From contig JAJYYC010000002.1 in NCBI GenBank assembly GCA_021801385.1, forward strand, positions 1 through 45,237: a stretch of 45,237 bases of DNA. Reading direction: 5' to 3'. The translations under genes and the position numbers were made by a program. This DNA comes from Microcaldota archaeon. GTDB lineage: Archaea; Micrarchaeota; Micrarchaeia; Micrarchaeales; Micrarchaeaceae. Positions 1 through 9,843 of the stretch are shown here, piece after piece (within the stretch, counting starts at the first letter, position 1; every line of letters starts with the position of its first letter). The notes under the pieces were generated by a model, which did not search any database, had not been told where the DNA came from, and saw only the letters and a program-made list of their open reading frames with translations.

Positions 1-2
1 AG

Positions 3-509
3 AACAACCAGTGGGCGATATCTGTTCCAAGGGATAAGCAGAGCGCCGCAAAGACGCTCGCACAGAAGGGCTTCTCTGCAGGCATAAAGGTTCTCCAAGT
101 TGACGGCAATGACGTGATTGCGGTATACAAGGCGGTGCGCGATGCGATAGGTGCCATCGGCGATGGACCGACGCTCATAGAATGCGTGACATACCGTATG
201 AGCATGCACACGACCGCAGATGACCCCACCAAGTATAGGCCGGACGAAGAGGTCGCTAAATGGATGGTCAAGGATCCTATCGAACGTGTCAGGAAATACC
301 TTGTAGGAAAGGGGCTATGGAATGATAATAACGAGAATGAGATGAGGGAATCTCACCGGTCTGCGATAGATGCAGGGGTTGAGAAAGCTGAAAAATTCGT
401 GCCAGACCCTAAAACGATGTTTGACCATGTATACAGCTACATTCCGCAGACGCTGAAGGAGGAGCTTGACGAAGCGCTCGCTTCTGACTTCTATACAAAG
501 GTGAATTAG
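3..509 (+). CDS. pdhA: Pyruvate/2-oxoacid dehydrogenase E1 component, alpha subunit (C-terminal part, truncated by window start)
   Basis: Frame is open from nt 3 (NNQWAISVPRDKQSAAKTLAQKGF...); contains TLIECVTYRMSMHTTADDPTKYR typical of E1 alpha; followed directly by E1 beta. Confidence 0.93.
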   Translation, partial: NNQWAISVPRDKQSAAKTLAQKGFSAGIKVLQVDGNDVIAVYKAVRDAIGAIGDGPTLIECVTYRMSMHTTADDPTKYRPDEEVAKWMVKDPIERVRKYLVGKGLWNDNNENEMRESHRSAIDAGVEKAEKFVPDPKTMFDHVYSYIPQTLKEELDEALASDFYTKVN

Positions 510-1475
510 ATGAATGTAAATATGGTTGGAGCGCTCAACAACGCTCTTGAGCAAATAATGAAAGCGGATGACAAGGTCGTACTACTTGGCGAAGACATAG
601 GAAAGGAAGGCGGCGTATTTAGGGTGACAGACGGGCTTGAGGATAAGTTCGGCAGTGGAAGAGTTGTCGATACGCCGCTCGCGGAATCGGTGATACTCGG
701 ATCTGCGATAGGTATGGCGATATCGGGAATGCGCCCGATCCCTGAGATACAGTTCGCAGGATTCATGCTCATGGGATTCGACCAGCTCGTGAACCACGCG
801 GCAAGATATAGGACCCGTTCCCGCTCAAGGTTCTCTGTTCCGATGATAGTAAGGACCCCTGTTAGCGGTGGAGTGCGCACGCTGGAGCACCATTCCGACA
901 GCCCAGAGGCATATTATTCGCACATAGGAGGTCTTATCGTTGTTGAACCTTCCAACCCTTACGATGCGAAAGGTCTACTCATGCGCGCAGCGAAGATGGA
1001 CGACCCGGTGATATTCCTTGAACCGACTAAGCTGTACAGGCTGTTCAAGCAGGAGATACCTGATGAGGCCTATGAAGTCCCTATTGGAAAGGCGAATATA
1101 GTCCAGGAGGGCGATAAACTAACAATCGTCACATTAGGAACTATGGTCCCGTTAGTCAAGGAGGTTGTCGCTAAGAAGGGCGTGTCTGCTGAGATCATAG
1201 ACCTGCGTACCATAAACCCGCTTGATGAAGAGACGATCATAAACAGCGCAAAGAAGACAGGAAGAGTGGTGATAGTACATGAGGCACAGACGAGCTTCGG
1301 TGTCGGAGCGGAGATAGCCGCACGCATCGCAGAAAAGGCGATATTCGAGCTCTCTGCGCCCATTATCAGGGTGGGTTCGCACAGCCTCCCGTATCCGTTC
1401 CCGGGGTATGAGAACTATTACATACCGAACGCGATCAAGGTCTCAAAGGCTATAGACAAGGTGCTTCAGGCGTGA
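510..1475 (+). CDS. pdhB: Pyruvate/2-oxoacid dehydrogenase E1 component, beta subunit
   Basis: GEDIGKEGGVFRVTDGL, DTPLAESVILGSAIGMA, PEIQFAGF, GGGVRTLEHHSDSPEAYY-like E1 beta motifs. Confidence 0.95.
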   Translation: MNVNMVGALNNALEQIMKADDKVVLLGEDIGKEGGVFRVTDGLEDKFGSGRVVDTPLAESVILGSAIGMAISGMRPIPEIQFAGFMLMGFDQLVNHAARYRTRSRSRFSVPMIVRTPVSGGVRTLEHHSDSPEAYYSHIGGLIVVEPSNPYDAKGLLMRAAKMDDPVIFLEPTKLYRLFKQEIPDEAYEVPIGKANIVQEGDKLTIVTLGTMVPLVKEVVAKKGVSAEIIDLRTINPLDEETIINSAKKTGRVVIVHEAQTSFGVGAEIAARIAEKAIFELSAPIIRVGSHSLPYPFPGYENYYIPNAIKVSKAIDKVLQA

Positions 1476-1479
1476 TCTG

Positions 1480-1935
1480 ATGGAATGTGAACTATGCGAC
1501 TTCAAAAAATGTTCTGACTACAGAATCATCGAGGATCCGTACTGGATCGCAACGCCCACATATGATGACAGATCCCATCTCGGACGCGCATATGTCACAT
1601 TAAAAAGCGATTGCGGGAATCTCTCTGACCTGAAGGAAGAGGAATGGAATGATCTTCGCATGGTTATAAGCAGGTACAAAAAAGCTTATAGGTCCGCTTT
1701 CGGGACATGTCTGTTCAACAGGTCATGCTTTATGAACGACGCATTCAGGCCGCAACATCCATCTCCACACACACACTTCCATGTGAGGCAGAGATGCAGC
1801 ACTTGTTTGTGTTTCTCTGGCGTGAGCTTTGATTACAAAGAGTTTGGAAGCGATTGCGCAAGGGAACGAAAAAGTCCAGATGATCAGACGGTGAAAGTAA
1901 CAATTAGAGGGATTAGAATAAACGATAAGGGTTGA
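1480..1935 (+). CDS. HIT-family (histidine triad) nucleotide-binding protein
   Basis: N-terminal CELC pair and HPSPHTHFHVRQR histidine triad motif. Confidence 0.75.
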   Translation: MECELCDFKKCSDYRIIEDPYWIATPTYDDRSHLGRAYVTLKSDCGNLSDLKEEEWNDLRMVISRYKKAYRSAFGTCLFNRSCFMNDAFRPQHPSPHTHFHVRQRCSTCLCFSGVSFDYKEFGSDCARERKSPDDQTVKVTIRGIRINDKG

Positions 1936-1939
1936 TCTT

Positions 1940-3163
1940 TTGAAAGAGCTTAGATTTGTTGATGTGGGCGAGGGGATAACTGAGGGGCACGTAAGGAAGT
2001 GGATGGTTAAAGACGGCGATCAGGTGAAGGAGGACCAGACGCTCGTGCAGGTTGAGACCGACAAAGCGGTAGTAAATCTTCCATCTCCGATAGACGGCAC
2101 CATAAAGATAGTCTCTCCGGAGAACACCACGCTCAAGGTTGGCGATTACATCGCATATGTGGGAACAAAGGATGAGCTTTCATCGATAGGCAGCATGCAT
2201 GCAACAGACTCGCCAAAACAAACGCCGGCAGTTCAGGCCGCACAGGTTCAACCTCAAAAACCAATATCGGACCCCAATGAGGTGCTCGCCACACCGTATG
2301 TTAGGAAGCTCGCAAGAGACCTCGGCGTTGACATAATGACAGTCACAGGCACCGGACCGAACGGAAGAATCCTTGAGAATGATATCAGAGGCCATCTCAC
2401 CTCCTCTGTTCCTCAGAAGGTAGTGCAGAAGTTTTCAGAGACGCTTGAGGAACGGCACGCAGGCGAAATAGAACGCGTGCCATTATCTCAGACCCGAAAG
2501 GCTATAGCCAAGAACATGGAGGCATCATGGACAATCCCAAGGGCAACGCACATGGACATGATAGACGCAACTGCTCTCTATAGAATAGTGAGCGGCGAAA
2601 AGGAACGGATGATGAAGGAACGTAATGTGAAGCTCACCTTCCTGCCTTTCGTGATAAAAGCGGTGGTGCAGGCGCTCAAGGAGAATCCGAACTTCAATGC
2701 GAGCTACGACCATGAGAGGGTCGAGATTATAAGGAAGAGGTATTACAACATAGGGATAGCCGCGGAAGCGCCAGATGGGCTTAAAGTTATAGTGATAAAG
2801 GATGCGGATAAGAAGAGCATAATCGAGATAGCCGCTGAGCTTGCCGCTCTTGCAGAGAAAGTCAGGAGCCAGACCATAACAATCGATGAGATGAAGGACA
2901 GCACCTTCACAATAACGAACATAGGCAGCCTTGGCGGAGGCTTCCTCTCTGTGCCGATGATAAATTACCCTGATGTTGGAATACTTGCGATCCATATGAT
3001 AAGCGAACGTCCTGTCGTTTCAGACGGCATGGTGAAGATAGGCAGGGTGCTGCCGTTCTCCCTATCATTCGACCATAGGGTGGTTGACGGATTTGAGGCC
3101 GTAGGATTCGGCAACGCATTGATTAAATACCTCCAGGACCCCGAGTTCCTGGAAATGCTGTGA
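1940..3163 (+). CDS. pdhC: Dihydrolipoamide acyltransferase E2 component (lipoyl domain, peripheral subunit-binding domain, catalytic domain); TTG start
   Basis: Lipoyl motif VETDKAVVNLPSP, PSBD VRKLARDLGVDI...GTGPNGRILENDI, catalytic SFDHRVVDG. Confidence 0.95.
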   Translation: MKELRFVDVGEGITEGHVRKWMVKDGDQVKEDQTLVQVETDKAVVNLPSPIDGTIKIVSPENTTLKVGDYIAYVGTKDELSSIGSMHATDSPKQTPAVQAAQVQPQKPISDPNEVLATPYVRKLARDLGVDIMTVTGTGPNGRILENDIRGHLTSSVPQKVVQKFSETLEERHAGEIERVPLSQTRKAIAKNMEASWTIPRATHMDMIDATALYRIVSGEKERMMKERNVKLTFLPFVIKAVVQALKENPNFNASYDHERVEIIRKRYYNIGIAAEAPDGLKVIVIKDADKKSIIEIAAELAALAEKVRSQTITIDEMKDSTFTITNIGSLGGGFLSVPMINYPDVGILAIHMISERPVVSDGMVKIGRVLPFSLSFDHRVVDGFEAVGFGNALIKYLQDPEFLEML

Positions 3164-3167
3164 TTAT

Positions 3168-4556
3168 ATGGTAATGGGATCGCTTCCGGAACAGGTCGAT
3201 CTTGCGGTTGTTGGGGCAGGCGTAGGCGGATACATAGCGGCGATACGCGGCGCAGAGCTCGGACTCAGCGTCGCGCTTGTAGAAAAGGAGAAACTTGGGG
3301 GCCACTGCCTAAACTATGCATGCATACCATCAAAGACGCTGATACACATAGCGGACATATACTGGAAGGCGCAGAATTCAGAGAAGTTCGGCATAAGCAC
3401 GGAGAGCATACATCTTGATGCAAAACGCATGCTCGAATGGCGCAACGGGGTTTCCGCCAAACTTGAAAACGGGGTTGGGTTTCTTTGCAAAGCGAACGGC
3501 GTTGACGTGCTGAAAGGCGCCGCAACATTCCTGAATTCGCATTCGCTCCAGTTGACCGACGGAGTGACACTTGAATTCAAGAAAGCGATCATCGCAACAG
3601 GTTCTGTTCCTGCGCCGCTCAAGGGGTTCGAATTTTCAGAAACGGTAATAGACTACAAGAAGGCGCTTCAGCTAGACCATATACCGAAATCGATGGCAAT
3701 CATAGGTGCGGGTTATGTGTCTGTCGAGATAGGCATGCTGTATGCTAAGATGGGGTGTGCGGTTTCTATTGTGGCGAGGAGCGACGTGCTATCAAGATTT
3801 GACCAGGAGGCGGTCGCGCTGATAAAGAATAAGATGGATGCGCTCGGAATCAGAGTCTACAAAGGGGTCTCGCCTAAATCGCATGCCGAGGGAAGAATGG
3901 AGCTATCAGATGGAACTGTCATCGAATCGGAGTTGATTGTGGTTGCGATAGGCCTCCTGCCCTACACATCAGGCTTAGGGCTGGAGAACACGTCCGTTAA
4001 GCTCAACGATAAGGGTTTTGTGATAGTGGATGAGAGGCTAATGACATCTGATCCAAATATATATGCGATAGGTGATGTGATAGGGGAACCAATGCTCGCG
4101 CATAAGGCGATGCGCCAAGGCGTAGTTGCCGCAGAGTCGGCATCAGGTGCAAACGCCGCATTTGATAATATAGTTGTGCCAGCGGTCATATTCTCAGATC
4201 CCGAGGTTGCGATAGCCGGAAGCATGGATGAAAAAGAGGGCATAACAGTTTCGAAGTTTCCTCTAACAGCGCTTGGCCGTGCGATAGCGCTTGACGCCAC
4301 TGATGGTTTTGTTAAAATAGCCGCGGACAGTTCAGGCACAATAAAGGGCATAGAGATCGTTTCTGAAGATGCGAATGCGCTGATATCCGAGGCCGCGCTC
4401 GCTATTGAGATGGGAGCAAACCTGGTGGACATCGCAAACACTATACACCCGCATCCGACATACGGCGAAGCGGTTCAGGAAGCGGCGGAGCTTGCGCTCG
4501 GCAGGCCGGTCCACATTTTTTCAGGACGAAAACCGCACCAGCCCAATCCGGTGTGA
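3168..4556 (+). CDS. lpdA: Dihydrolipoamide dehydrogenase (E3)
   Basis: VGAGVGGYIAAIRGAELG, redox CLNYACIPSK, GAGYVSVEIG, YAIGDVIGEPMLAHKA, C-terminal HPHPTYGE. Confidence 0.95.
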   Translation: MVMGSLPEQVDLAVVGAGVGGYIAAIRGAELGLSVALVEKEKLGGHCLNYACIPSKTLIHIADIYWKAQNSEKFGISTESIHLDAKRMLEWRNGVSAKLENGVGFLCKANGVDVLKGAATFLNSHSLQLTDGVTLEFKKAIIATGSVPAPLKGFEFSETVIDYKKALQLDHIPKSMAIIGAGYVSVEIGMLYAKMGCAVSIVARSDVLSRFDQEAVALIKNKMDALGIRVYKGVSPKSHAEGRMELSDGTVIESELIVVAIGLLPYTSGLGLENTSVKLNDKGFVIVDERLMTSDPNIYAIGDVIGEPMLAHKAMRQGVVAAESASGANAAFDNIVVPAVIFSDPEVAIAGSMDEKEGITVSKFPLTALGRAIALDATDGFVKIAADSSGTIKGIEIVSEDANALISEAALAIEMGANLVDIANTIHPHPTYGEAVQEAAELALGRPVHIFSGRKPHQPNPV

Positions 4557-5300
4557 GTGATGAGTATATCGCTAGAACTTGAAAGTGGATATTATAGGAC
4601 AGTGCACGGTTACCTGTTTTGCCAGCGCAGACCCGGCACGGGCCGCGCGCTGGTGTTGCTGCATGGCCTTGGCGCGAACTCCAATACATGGAAAAAAATA
4701 ATAAAGTTCCTTCCCGGCGATGCTGACATATACATGCCAGATCTGCTCGGGCACGGAAGGTCCGATGCGCCAGACATAGATTATGGTATAAACGTGGAGC
4801 TAGAATCAGTATCCGATTTTATCGTTTCATCAAAAATCAAGAGCCCAATAGTATTCGGGAACTCCTATGGTGCATGGATCGCAGGCTTATATGCGGCCGC
4901 AGGAAAGAATTGCGGCGGGATAGTCTTGGAGGATAGCGCAGGGCTCGAACCCTTCTCCGAACATCTGCGTGACACTGCGAAGGAGAGCGCATACAGGGCG
5001 TGGCTGCTTGATGAGTCTCTGAAAATGTCGCCTGAGCGGTCACATGTGATGAGCAGCATAATAAACAACATGGATAAAGGAACACTCACGAGCTCCATAC
5101 TTTCGGGAATAAAATGCGGCGCGCTTATCATCTGGGGCGGCGCAGACACAGTGGTGCCATCATCTCTTGGCAACTGGCTTTCTGGAGAGATTGCGGGCTC
5201 TAAATTAATTATTATAGATGGCGCAGACCATGTTCCCCACATATCAAAACCAGACATTGTTGGATCTGCGGTATCTGAATTCATGGGTCTGATGCACTAG
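4557..5300 (+). CDS. Alpha/beta hydrolase
   Basis: LVLLHGLGANSNTWKKI, nucleophile elbow GNSYGAW, LIIWGGADTVVP, GADHVPHISKP. Confidence 0.85.
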   Translation: MMSISLELESGYYRTVHGYLFCQRRPGTGRALVLLHGLGANSNTWKKIIKFLPGDADIYMPDLLGHGRSDAPDIDYGINVELESVSDFIVSSKIKSPIVFGNSYGAWIAGLYAAAGKNCGGIVLEDSAGLEPFSEHLRDTAKESAYRAWLLDESLKMSPERSHVMSSIINNMDKGTLTSSILSGIKCGALIIWGGADTVVPSSLGNWLSGEIAGSKLIIIDGADHVPHISKPDIVGSAVSEFMGLMH

Positions 5301-5303
5301 CCA

Positions 5304-6086
5304 TCATTCTATATGTATAAGTTCAGAGCCCATGTTCCACTCCTGCTTGGAGTATTTGCCTTCATAGAGCCTTTTCGCGAGCGATTCTTCATCCTCTGTC
5401 AGCTTGCCCGGCACTGTCTTGAATCCGTAGAATGTTGAATAGCCTATGAGCAGCGAGTCGTGGATCTTCTGACTATCCTTACCGCACAGCTCCTTTATGT
5501 TCGCGACCCTCTCCCTTATGCTCTTGATGCCCTTGTCCTTCAGTTTTTCGCCGGGGACCTTAAGCACTGATGAGAGTATGTTAAGATCCGTTTGTATGAG
5601 CATTGTGGCATGGAACATCAATGCGCCTTTCTTCAGCGTAGCCGCTGCACCGAACACTTTCTTTCCGTTAGATGTTATGTCGTTCATGCTGTTCTTTATT
5701 TCTGGGACGCTTGCGAGCGCAAGCGACCGGACCGCTCCGTTCATCATGCCGCTGAAGAGCCGTTCGACGTTCATTCCGATGCCGAAGAGATCAGGCGATA
5801 TGATAGAATAGTTGAGCGCACCCATGTCATGGTAGACCGCACCGCCCCCAGTAAAGCGCTTCACAACCTTTATGTTGTTTGCTTTTGCATACTCCAGATC
5901 GAGCTCTTCATCCGCAAGCTGGAAGCACCCCAACACCGCTGCGCTTCTGTTCCTGTAGAATCGCATCGTCGGCTGAGATTTGCCTTTCGATACCTCCTGG
6001 AATATCGCCTCGTCTACGGCCATATTCATATATGGATCGTCAGGATAATCCTGCTCAATTAGTCTTACGTTCACCAACAACAACAC
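5304..6086 (-). CDS. lplA: Lipoate-protein ligase A, catalytic (large) domain; GTG start, exact start uncertain
   Basis: PYMNMAVDEAIF, FYRNRSAAVLGCFQ, VVKRFTGGGAVYHDMGALNYSI, NGKKVFGAAATLKKGALMFHATML. Confidence 0.92.
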   Translation of the reverse strand: MLLLVNVRLIEQDYPDDPYMNMAVDEAIFQEVSKGKSQPTMRFYRNRSAAVLGCFQLADEELDLEYAKANNIKVVKRFTGGGAVYHDMGALNYSIISPDLFGIGMNVERLFSGMMNGAVRSLALASVPEIKNSMNDITSNGKKVFGAAATLKKGALMFHATMLIQTDLNILSSVLKVPGEKLKDKGIKSIRERVANIKELCGKDSQKIHDSLLIGYSTFYGFKTVPGKLTEDEESLAKRLYEGKYSKQEWNMGSELIHIE

Positions 6087-6357
6087 CCATTATGGCTGTG
6101 ACAAGGTCGAGCTTCGTCACCATCGGGGTCATGACCCCGCTAAGATAAAATTTGTTCACAGCATCAGAAACGCTAGTGTATTCAAGCTTTGTCCCTTCAA
6201 GATACTTCTCAAGCGTCAGTATCGAGTCCTCCGGCACCATGAAGAAGTCGCCTGTTATCCGGACATTTGACATCTTATTATCATTCACTTCAGCGCTTAT
6301 GCGTATGATCCCCTTTGGGGCCTTATAGATTGTATTTACGTGCATTCTCCACGCCAA
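6055..6357 (-). CDS. lplB: Lipoate-protein ligase accessory/C-terminal domain (LplB-like)
   Basis: KAPKGIIRISAEVNDNKMSNVRITGDFFMVPEDSILTLEKYLEG; immediately upstream of and overlapping lplA. Confidence 0.85.
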   Translation of the reverse strand: MAWRMHVNTIYKAPKGIIRISAEVNDNKMSNVRITGDFFMVPEDSILTLEKYLEGTKLEYTSVSDAVNKFYLSGVMTPMVTKLDLVTAIMGVVVGERKTN

Positions 6358-6454
6358 AGGTGCATTTATGCACCTACAGAGCTATAATTATCGGCAAAAC
6401 ATTAAAAAGATTGAGGTAAAATTAGGTGTGGCATTTGCCTTTATGGTAGTTTAA

Positions 6455-7189
6455 ATGGATGCGATACCGGTAGTTGAGAGAAGATATGTACTGAAGGAGA
6501 AGATAGACGAGACCCCTGACGTTCTGGTGCTTAAGTTCATGCCAGAGGACGGGAAGCCGTGGGCGTTCGATCCCGGGATGTTCATGATGATATCAGGCAT
6601 CGATAGTGCGGGCAAAAAGTATGTGGCACGCGCCTTCTCCATCGCGTCAGACCCTTCGACTCCCGGCATGGAATTCATGGTCATCAAGGAACCGAGGCAT
6701 GGAGACCACATAGGCAGGTCGCATTTTGTCGATTCGAAGATCGGCGATGTGTTTGTAATGCGCGGGCCTAACGGACAGTTCAGATTTGACCCAAAGCAGA
6801 ACAAGAAAGTGGTCTTTATAGCCGGAGGTACAGGCCTTGCGCCTTTCATATCGATGGTCAGGCACATCAGAGTGACAGATTCCAAGACCGATGCGATACT
6901 GCTCTACAGCACAAGGTTTCCAACAGAGGTCATATACAAGAATGAGCTGGAGAGCTATAAGGAGCTAGGCGTTAGGGTCGTTGTCACAGTCACAAGACCG
7001 GCTGATGGCGATGGATGGACAGGCCAAACTGGCCATATCGATGCGCCAATGCTGCAGAAATATGTGCAGGATCTGCATGAACGGACCTACTACATCTGCG
7101 GACCGCTCGCTTTCGTCAAAGCGGTAAAGGATGCGCTAGCGCTTTTGAACATAGATCAGTCGAAAGTGATGGCCGACGTTTGGGGATAG
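6455..7189 (+). CDS. FAD/NAD(P)-binding oxidoreductase (ferredoxin-NADP reductase family)
   Basis: ARAFSIASDP, VFIAGGTGLAPFISMVRH, TYYICGPLAFVKAVKDAL. Confidence 0.9.
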   Translation: MDAIPVVERRYVLKEKIDETPDVLVLKFMPEDGKPWAFDPGMFMMISGIDSAGKKYVARAFSIASDPSTPGMEFMVIKEPRHGDHIGRSHFVDSKIGDVFVMRGPNGQFRFDPKQNKKVVFIAGGTGLAPFISMVRHIRVTDSKTDAILLYSTRFPTEVIYKNELESYKELGVRVVVTVTRPADGDGWTGQTGHIDAPMLQKYVQDLHERTYYICGPLAFVKAVKDALALLNIDQSKVMADVWG

Positions 7190-7290
7190 GCGCTTTTAGA
7201 CCTTTCCGTGTTTCGCCGTGTTTAAAAACAGATATGATGCGTAGTGTCGTGGTTTTTAAACTTAGCTTACATATATAGAAAGGCGATTTT

Positions 7291-7440
7291 ATGGCAGGAA
7301 AAGTAGAAGCGTATTGCGTTAAGTGCAAACAGAAAAGGGAGATGAAGGATCCGGCAGAGGTGACGATGGCCAACGGAAAGAAGGCCAGAAAGGGAACCTG
7401 CCCGACATGCGGGACGAAGATGTTTAAGATAGGAGGTTGA
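7291..7440 (+). CDS. Small zinc-ribbon protein, DUF5679-like (49 aa)
   Basis: MAGKVEAYCVKCKQKREMKDPAEVTMANGKKARKGTCPTCGTKMFKIGG; two CxxC; not in the supplied ORF track because it is short. Confidence 0.85.
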   Translation: MAGKVEAYCVKCKQKREMKDPAEVTMANGKKARKGTCPTCGTKMFKIGG

Positions 7441-7477
7441 ATATGATGCGCACGCTTTTGCGTGCGCTCTTTTTATT

Positions 7478-7729
7478 TCAGTTTCTCAGCAGCCTTTGCA
7501 TGTTTGTACCATCAAAATGTTTTATCACGTCTTTTGCTCTTTCATCACCGCGTAGTGCCAGTCTCTTTATGAGCTTGGCAGCCGCGATCACGGGTTTGTC
7601 TGGCCTCATACATCGTTTTTCAGCCTTCGCCAGATATCTTACATAACTGAACATATCAAGCCTGTCAAGTGCTGTTGCTACCATGTCGCGTTTATGGGGC
7701 CTTGGTCTTGCTTCTGCCATATCAAACAC
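7478..7729 (-). CDS. Hypothetical basic protein
   Basis: 83-aa ORF filling an otherwise empty interval, same strand as the following gene. Confidence 0.5.
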   Translation of the reverse strand: MFDMAEARPRPHKRDMVATALDRLDMFSYVRYLAKAEKRCMRPDKPVIAAAKLIKRLALRGDERAKDVIKHFDGTNMQRLLRN

Positions 7730-7752
7730 CTAAATTCTTGGAGATTATATAT

Positions 7753-8454
7753 TTATATTTTCTCCAGTCGGTCGTAGAGTTTATCGATATCCAGTTTGGT
7801 TACGATGAGTGGTATCTTCTCGACCTGCGCTATCTTTATCGCAAGCTTATCCACATTCGTCACGTTATGTATGACGATTATCTTTGGCTTTATCGGTGCT
7901 ATCCTTACCACCACGAGCGGTGATCTTCCTGTAGAAACGCGCTCAAATATGAATGCGCGTTCTGTGGTTGATCCGAAGAGCTTTGTGTATTCTGACGGGG
8001 CCATTTCCAGGATAACTCGCAGGCTGTCCAACCGCGTGTATCCGAAGAGCTTAACAGAATCGAGATATGCGGGGTTGGCAACCACCTTCCCTTCTATGAT
8101 CCTGTTGAAATCGGTTCCGCTTATCGGGGCCATGAAGTCGTGGATCTTATAGTATGAGTCCTTCCCGTCATTCGTGCTGATGTTCTTCTCAAGGCTTGAG
8201 ACGACGTTTCCGCCGCGTTCCTTGTCTATCTTGAAGAGCGTGTCAACAAATCTGCGTATTACGCCAACGCCAGGGCTTAGCCGCCTGTTGCTCTCGTAGT
8301 CGCTTATCGTAGATGTGGAGATCTTTATCTGTTTCGCAAGATCGATCTGTGTTACGCCGAACAGCTCACGCCATTTCTTCATTGTGCTGCCGGGGCTGTC
8401 CGAAAGCGTAATCTCTCCTGCTATCTTCTCCTTTAGCTCATCCATTGTTACCAT
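7753..8454 (-). CDS. Archaeal XRE-type HTH transcriptional regulator with conserved C-terminal domain
   Basis: MKKWRELFGVTQIDLAKQIKISTSTISDYESNRRLSPGVGVIRRFVDTL. Confidence 0.85.
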   Translation of the reverse strand: MVTMDELKEKIAGEITLSDSPGSTMKKWRELFGVTQIDLAKQIKISTSTISDYESNRRLSPGVGVIRRFVDTLFKIDKERGGNVVSSLEKNISTNDGKDSYYKIHDFMAPISGTDFNRIIEGKVVANPAYLDSVKLFGYTRLDSLRVILEMAPSEYTKLFGSTTERAFIFERVSTGRSPLVVVRIAPIKPKIIVIHNVTNVDKLAIKIAQVEKIPLIVTKLDIDKLYDRLEKI

Positions 8455-8461
8455 CGTCGGT

Positions 8462-9178
8462 TTATGCGTTATCCTGCTTGCTCCTCTTTTTGCCTGTCTT
8501 CTTTCTTGGCTTATGTTCTGATTTGCCTACGTTCTTGTATATGCTGTCCACGTAGGCCTTATCTTTTTCGTCCATTATAGGACTCTTTTCCTGCGGCAAT
8601 GGCGTTTTCTTTACAAGACCATATATTATTAGTGCCGCACCTGCGATGAGACCGGCTATCGCGACTGCGCCTAGCGCCACAATATCTGTACCTGCGGAGT
8701 TTGACAGATAAACCACATCAACATATCCTGAGACCGCGTTTGATGATCCGGTGTTGTCAATAACAACGTAATAGTTGTATGCGCGCGGAGCGCCATTTGG
8801 ATTCTCCAGAAGTGCGATAGTGTTTGTCGTGTTGGTTAATATCTCGGCTCCCTCTATGGTGTTCGCGTTAGCCGCCCTGAATTCTGATAGTGATACTGCA
8901 TTTGCGGCGGCAGATTTGAAGCTTGAGAATTCGGATCCGTTAAGCGCATAGATGTCGGTGCTTTGATTTGTGGTCACATATGCGGCAGCGGGTGTGTTTG
9001 CGACCAGTGTAACGTTAATGTAAGCGTATCTGTTTGGAGGCGCGACCATCGTGTAGTTATGACCGTTGGATAGCACGCCAGATATCACCGATCTTCCGAC
9101 AACTGGCAGTAGAAGTATGGTCGCCGCTATTATTGCAAGTCCAAGAAGCACAAAATTTTTCCTCATCTGCTCTTCCAC
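8462..9178 (-). CDS. Membrane protein with N-terminal and C-terminal TM segments and an extracytoplasmic domain
   Basis: N-terminal LLGLAIIAATILLLPVVG, C-terminal IVALGAVAIAGLIAGAALIIYGLV, basic cytoplasmic tail. Confidence 0.65.
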   Translation of the reverse strand: MEEQMRKNFVLLGLAIIAATILLLPVVGRSVISGVLSNGHNYTMVAPPNRYAYINVTLVANTPAAAYVTTNQSTDIYALNGSEFSSFKSAAANAVSLSEFRAANANTIEGAEILTNTTNTIALLENPNGAPRAYNYYVVIDNTGSSNAVSGYVDVVYLSNSAGTDIVALGAVAIAGLIAGAALIIYGLVKKTPLPQEKSPIMDEKDKAYVDSIYKNVGKSEHKPRKKTGKKRSKQDNA

Positions 9179-9200
9179 CTAATGATACTATATTTTTAGG

Positions 9201-9692
9201 TTAAGCTTTAATACTCGCCGTATCGGCCGAGTATTCTACTTGGTCCCCAACGTTTCCAGACGCTTTGAACCCCATCAAATTAAGGAGCGCGATTGATGCG
9301 CTGTTCGAACGCATCACAATAGCACGGATTCTTCTGACGCCAATCAGGTATGCTTTGCCTGCTAGGATGCGTATCGCTGCGGTCGCATAACCTTTTCTCC
9401 TATATGCTGAGCACACCCAATAGCCTATCTCAGCTCCGTCATTATATATATTATAAAGCACACACATGCCGACCGCAGTACCGTCTGCCTCAATCACAAA
9501 ATGATGCTCTTTGAGCTCTGCGGACAACAACAGCGCATGGTTCAGTATCTGATTCGCAGATGATATGCCGGCAGAACCGAGACCGGGAATAGATTCCGCT
9601 ATATCCTTCTCTTTTAGGGATTCGCCTATCCAGTCTGCGTCTGAAGCTCTTGGAGAGCGCAGCGTAACATGAACGTAAGCGGCGTTTGTCAT
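9201..9692 (-). CDS. GNAT-family N-acetyltransferase (RimJ/RimL-like)
   Basis: VTLRSPRASDADWI, AEIGYWVCSAYRRKGYATAAIRIL, NSASIALLNLMGFKASG. Confidence 0.88.
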   Translation of the reverse strand: MTNAAYVHVTLRSPRASDADWIGESLKEKDIAESIPGLGSAGISSANQILNHALLLSAELKEHHFVIEADGTAVGMCVLYNIYNDGAEIGYWVCSAYRRKGYATAAIRILAGKAYLIGVRRIRAIVMRSNSASIALLNLMGFKASGNVGDQVEYSADTASIKA

Positions 9693-9843
9693 TTACCTAC
9701 CATTATGTATAAATTAGGTTAGCTAATTAATAATCGGCTGTTCGGATGCTGTCCAGATATATACTAGGTAAGCCACTAAATCCCGTATTAGGCAAGGATA
9801 ATAAGCGTTCTGTATCATCTACTCTTGCTCATTTGGGGGTAGA

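Noticed and set aside
3962-4441. 159-aa minus-strand ORF within lpdA
   Set aside because: Antisense shadow ORF of a well-supported dihydrolipoamide dehydrogenase gene
3168-4556. Redox motif CLNYACIPSK instead of CLNVGCIPSK in E3
   Set aside because: Both cysteines and spacing are kept; the change looks like normal divergence
4921-4980. gggctcgaaccc sequence resembling a tRNA T-loop
   Set aside because: Lies within the alpha/beta hydrolase CDS and has no surrounding cloverleaf
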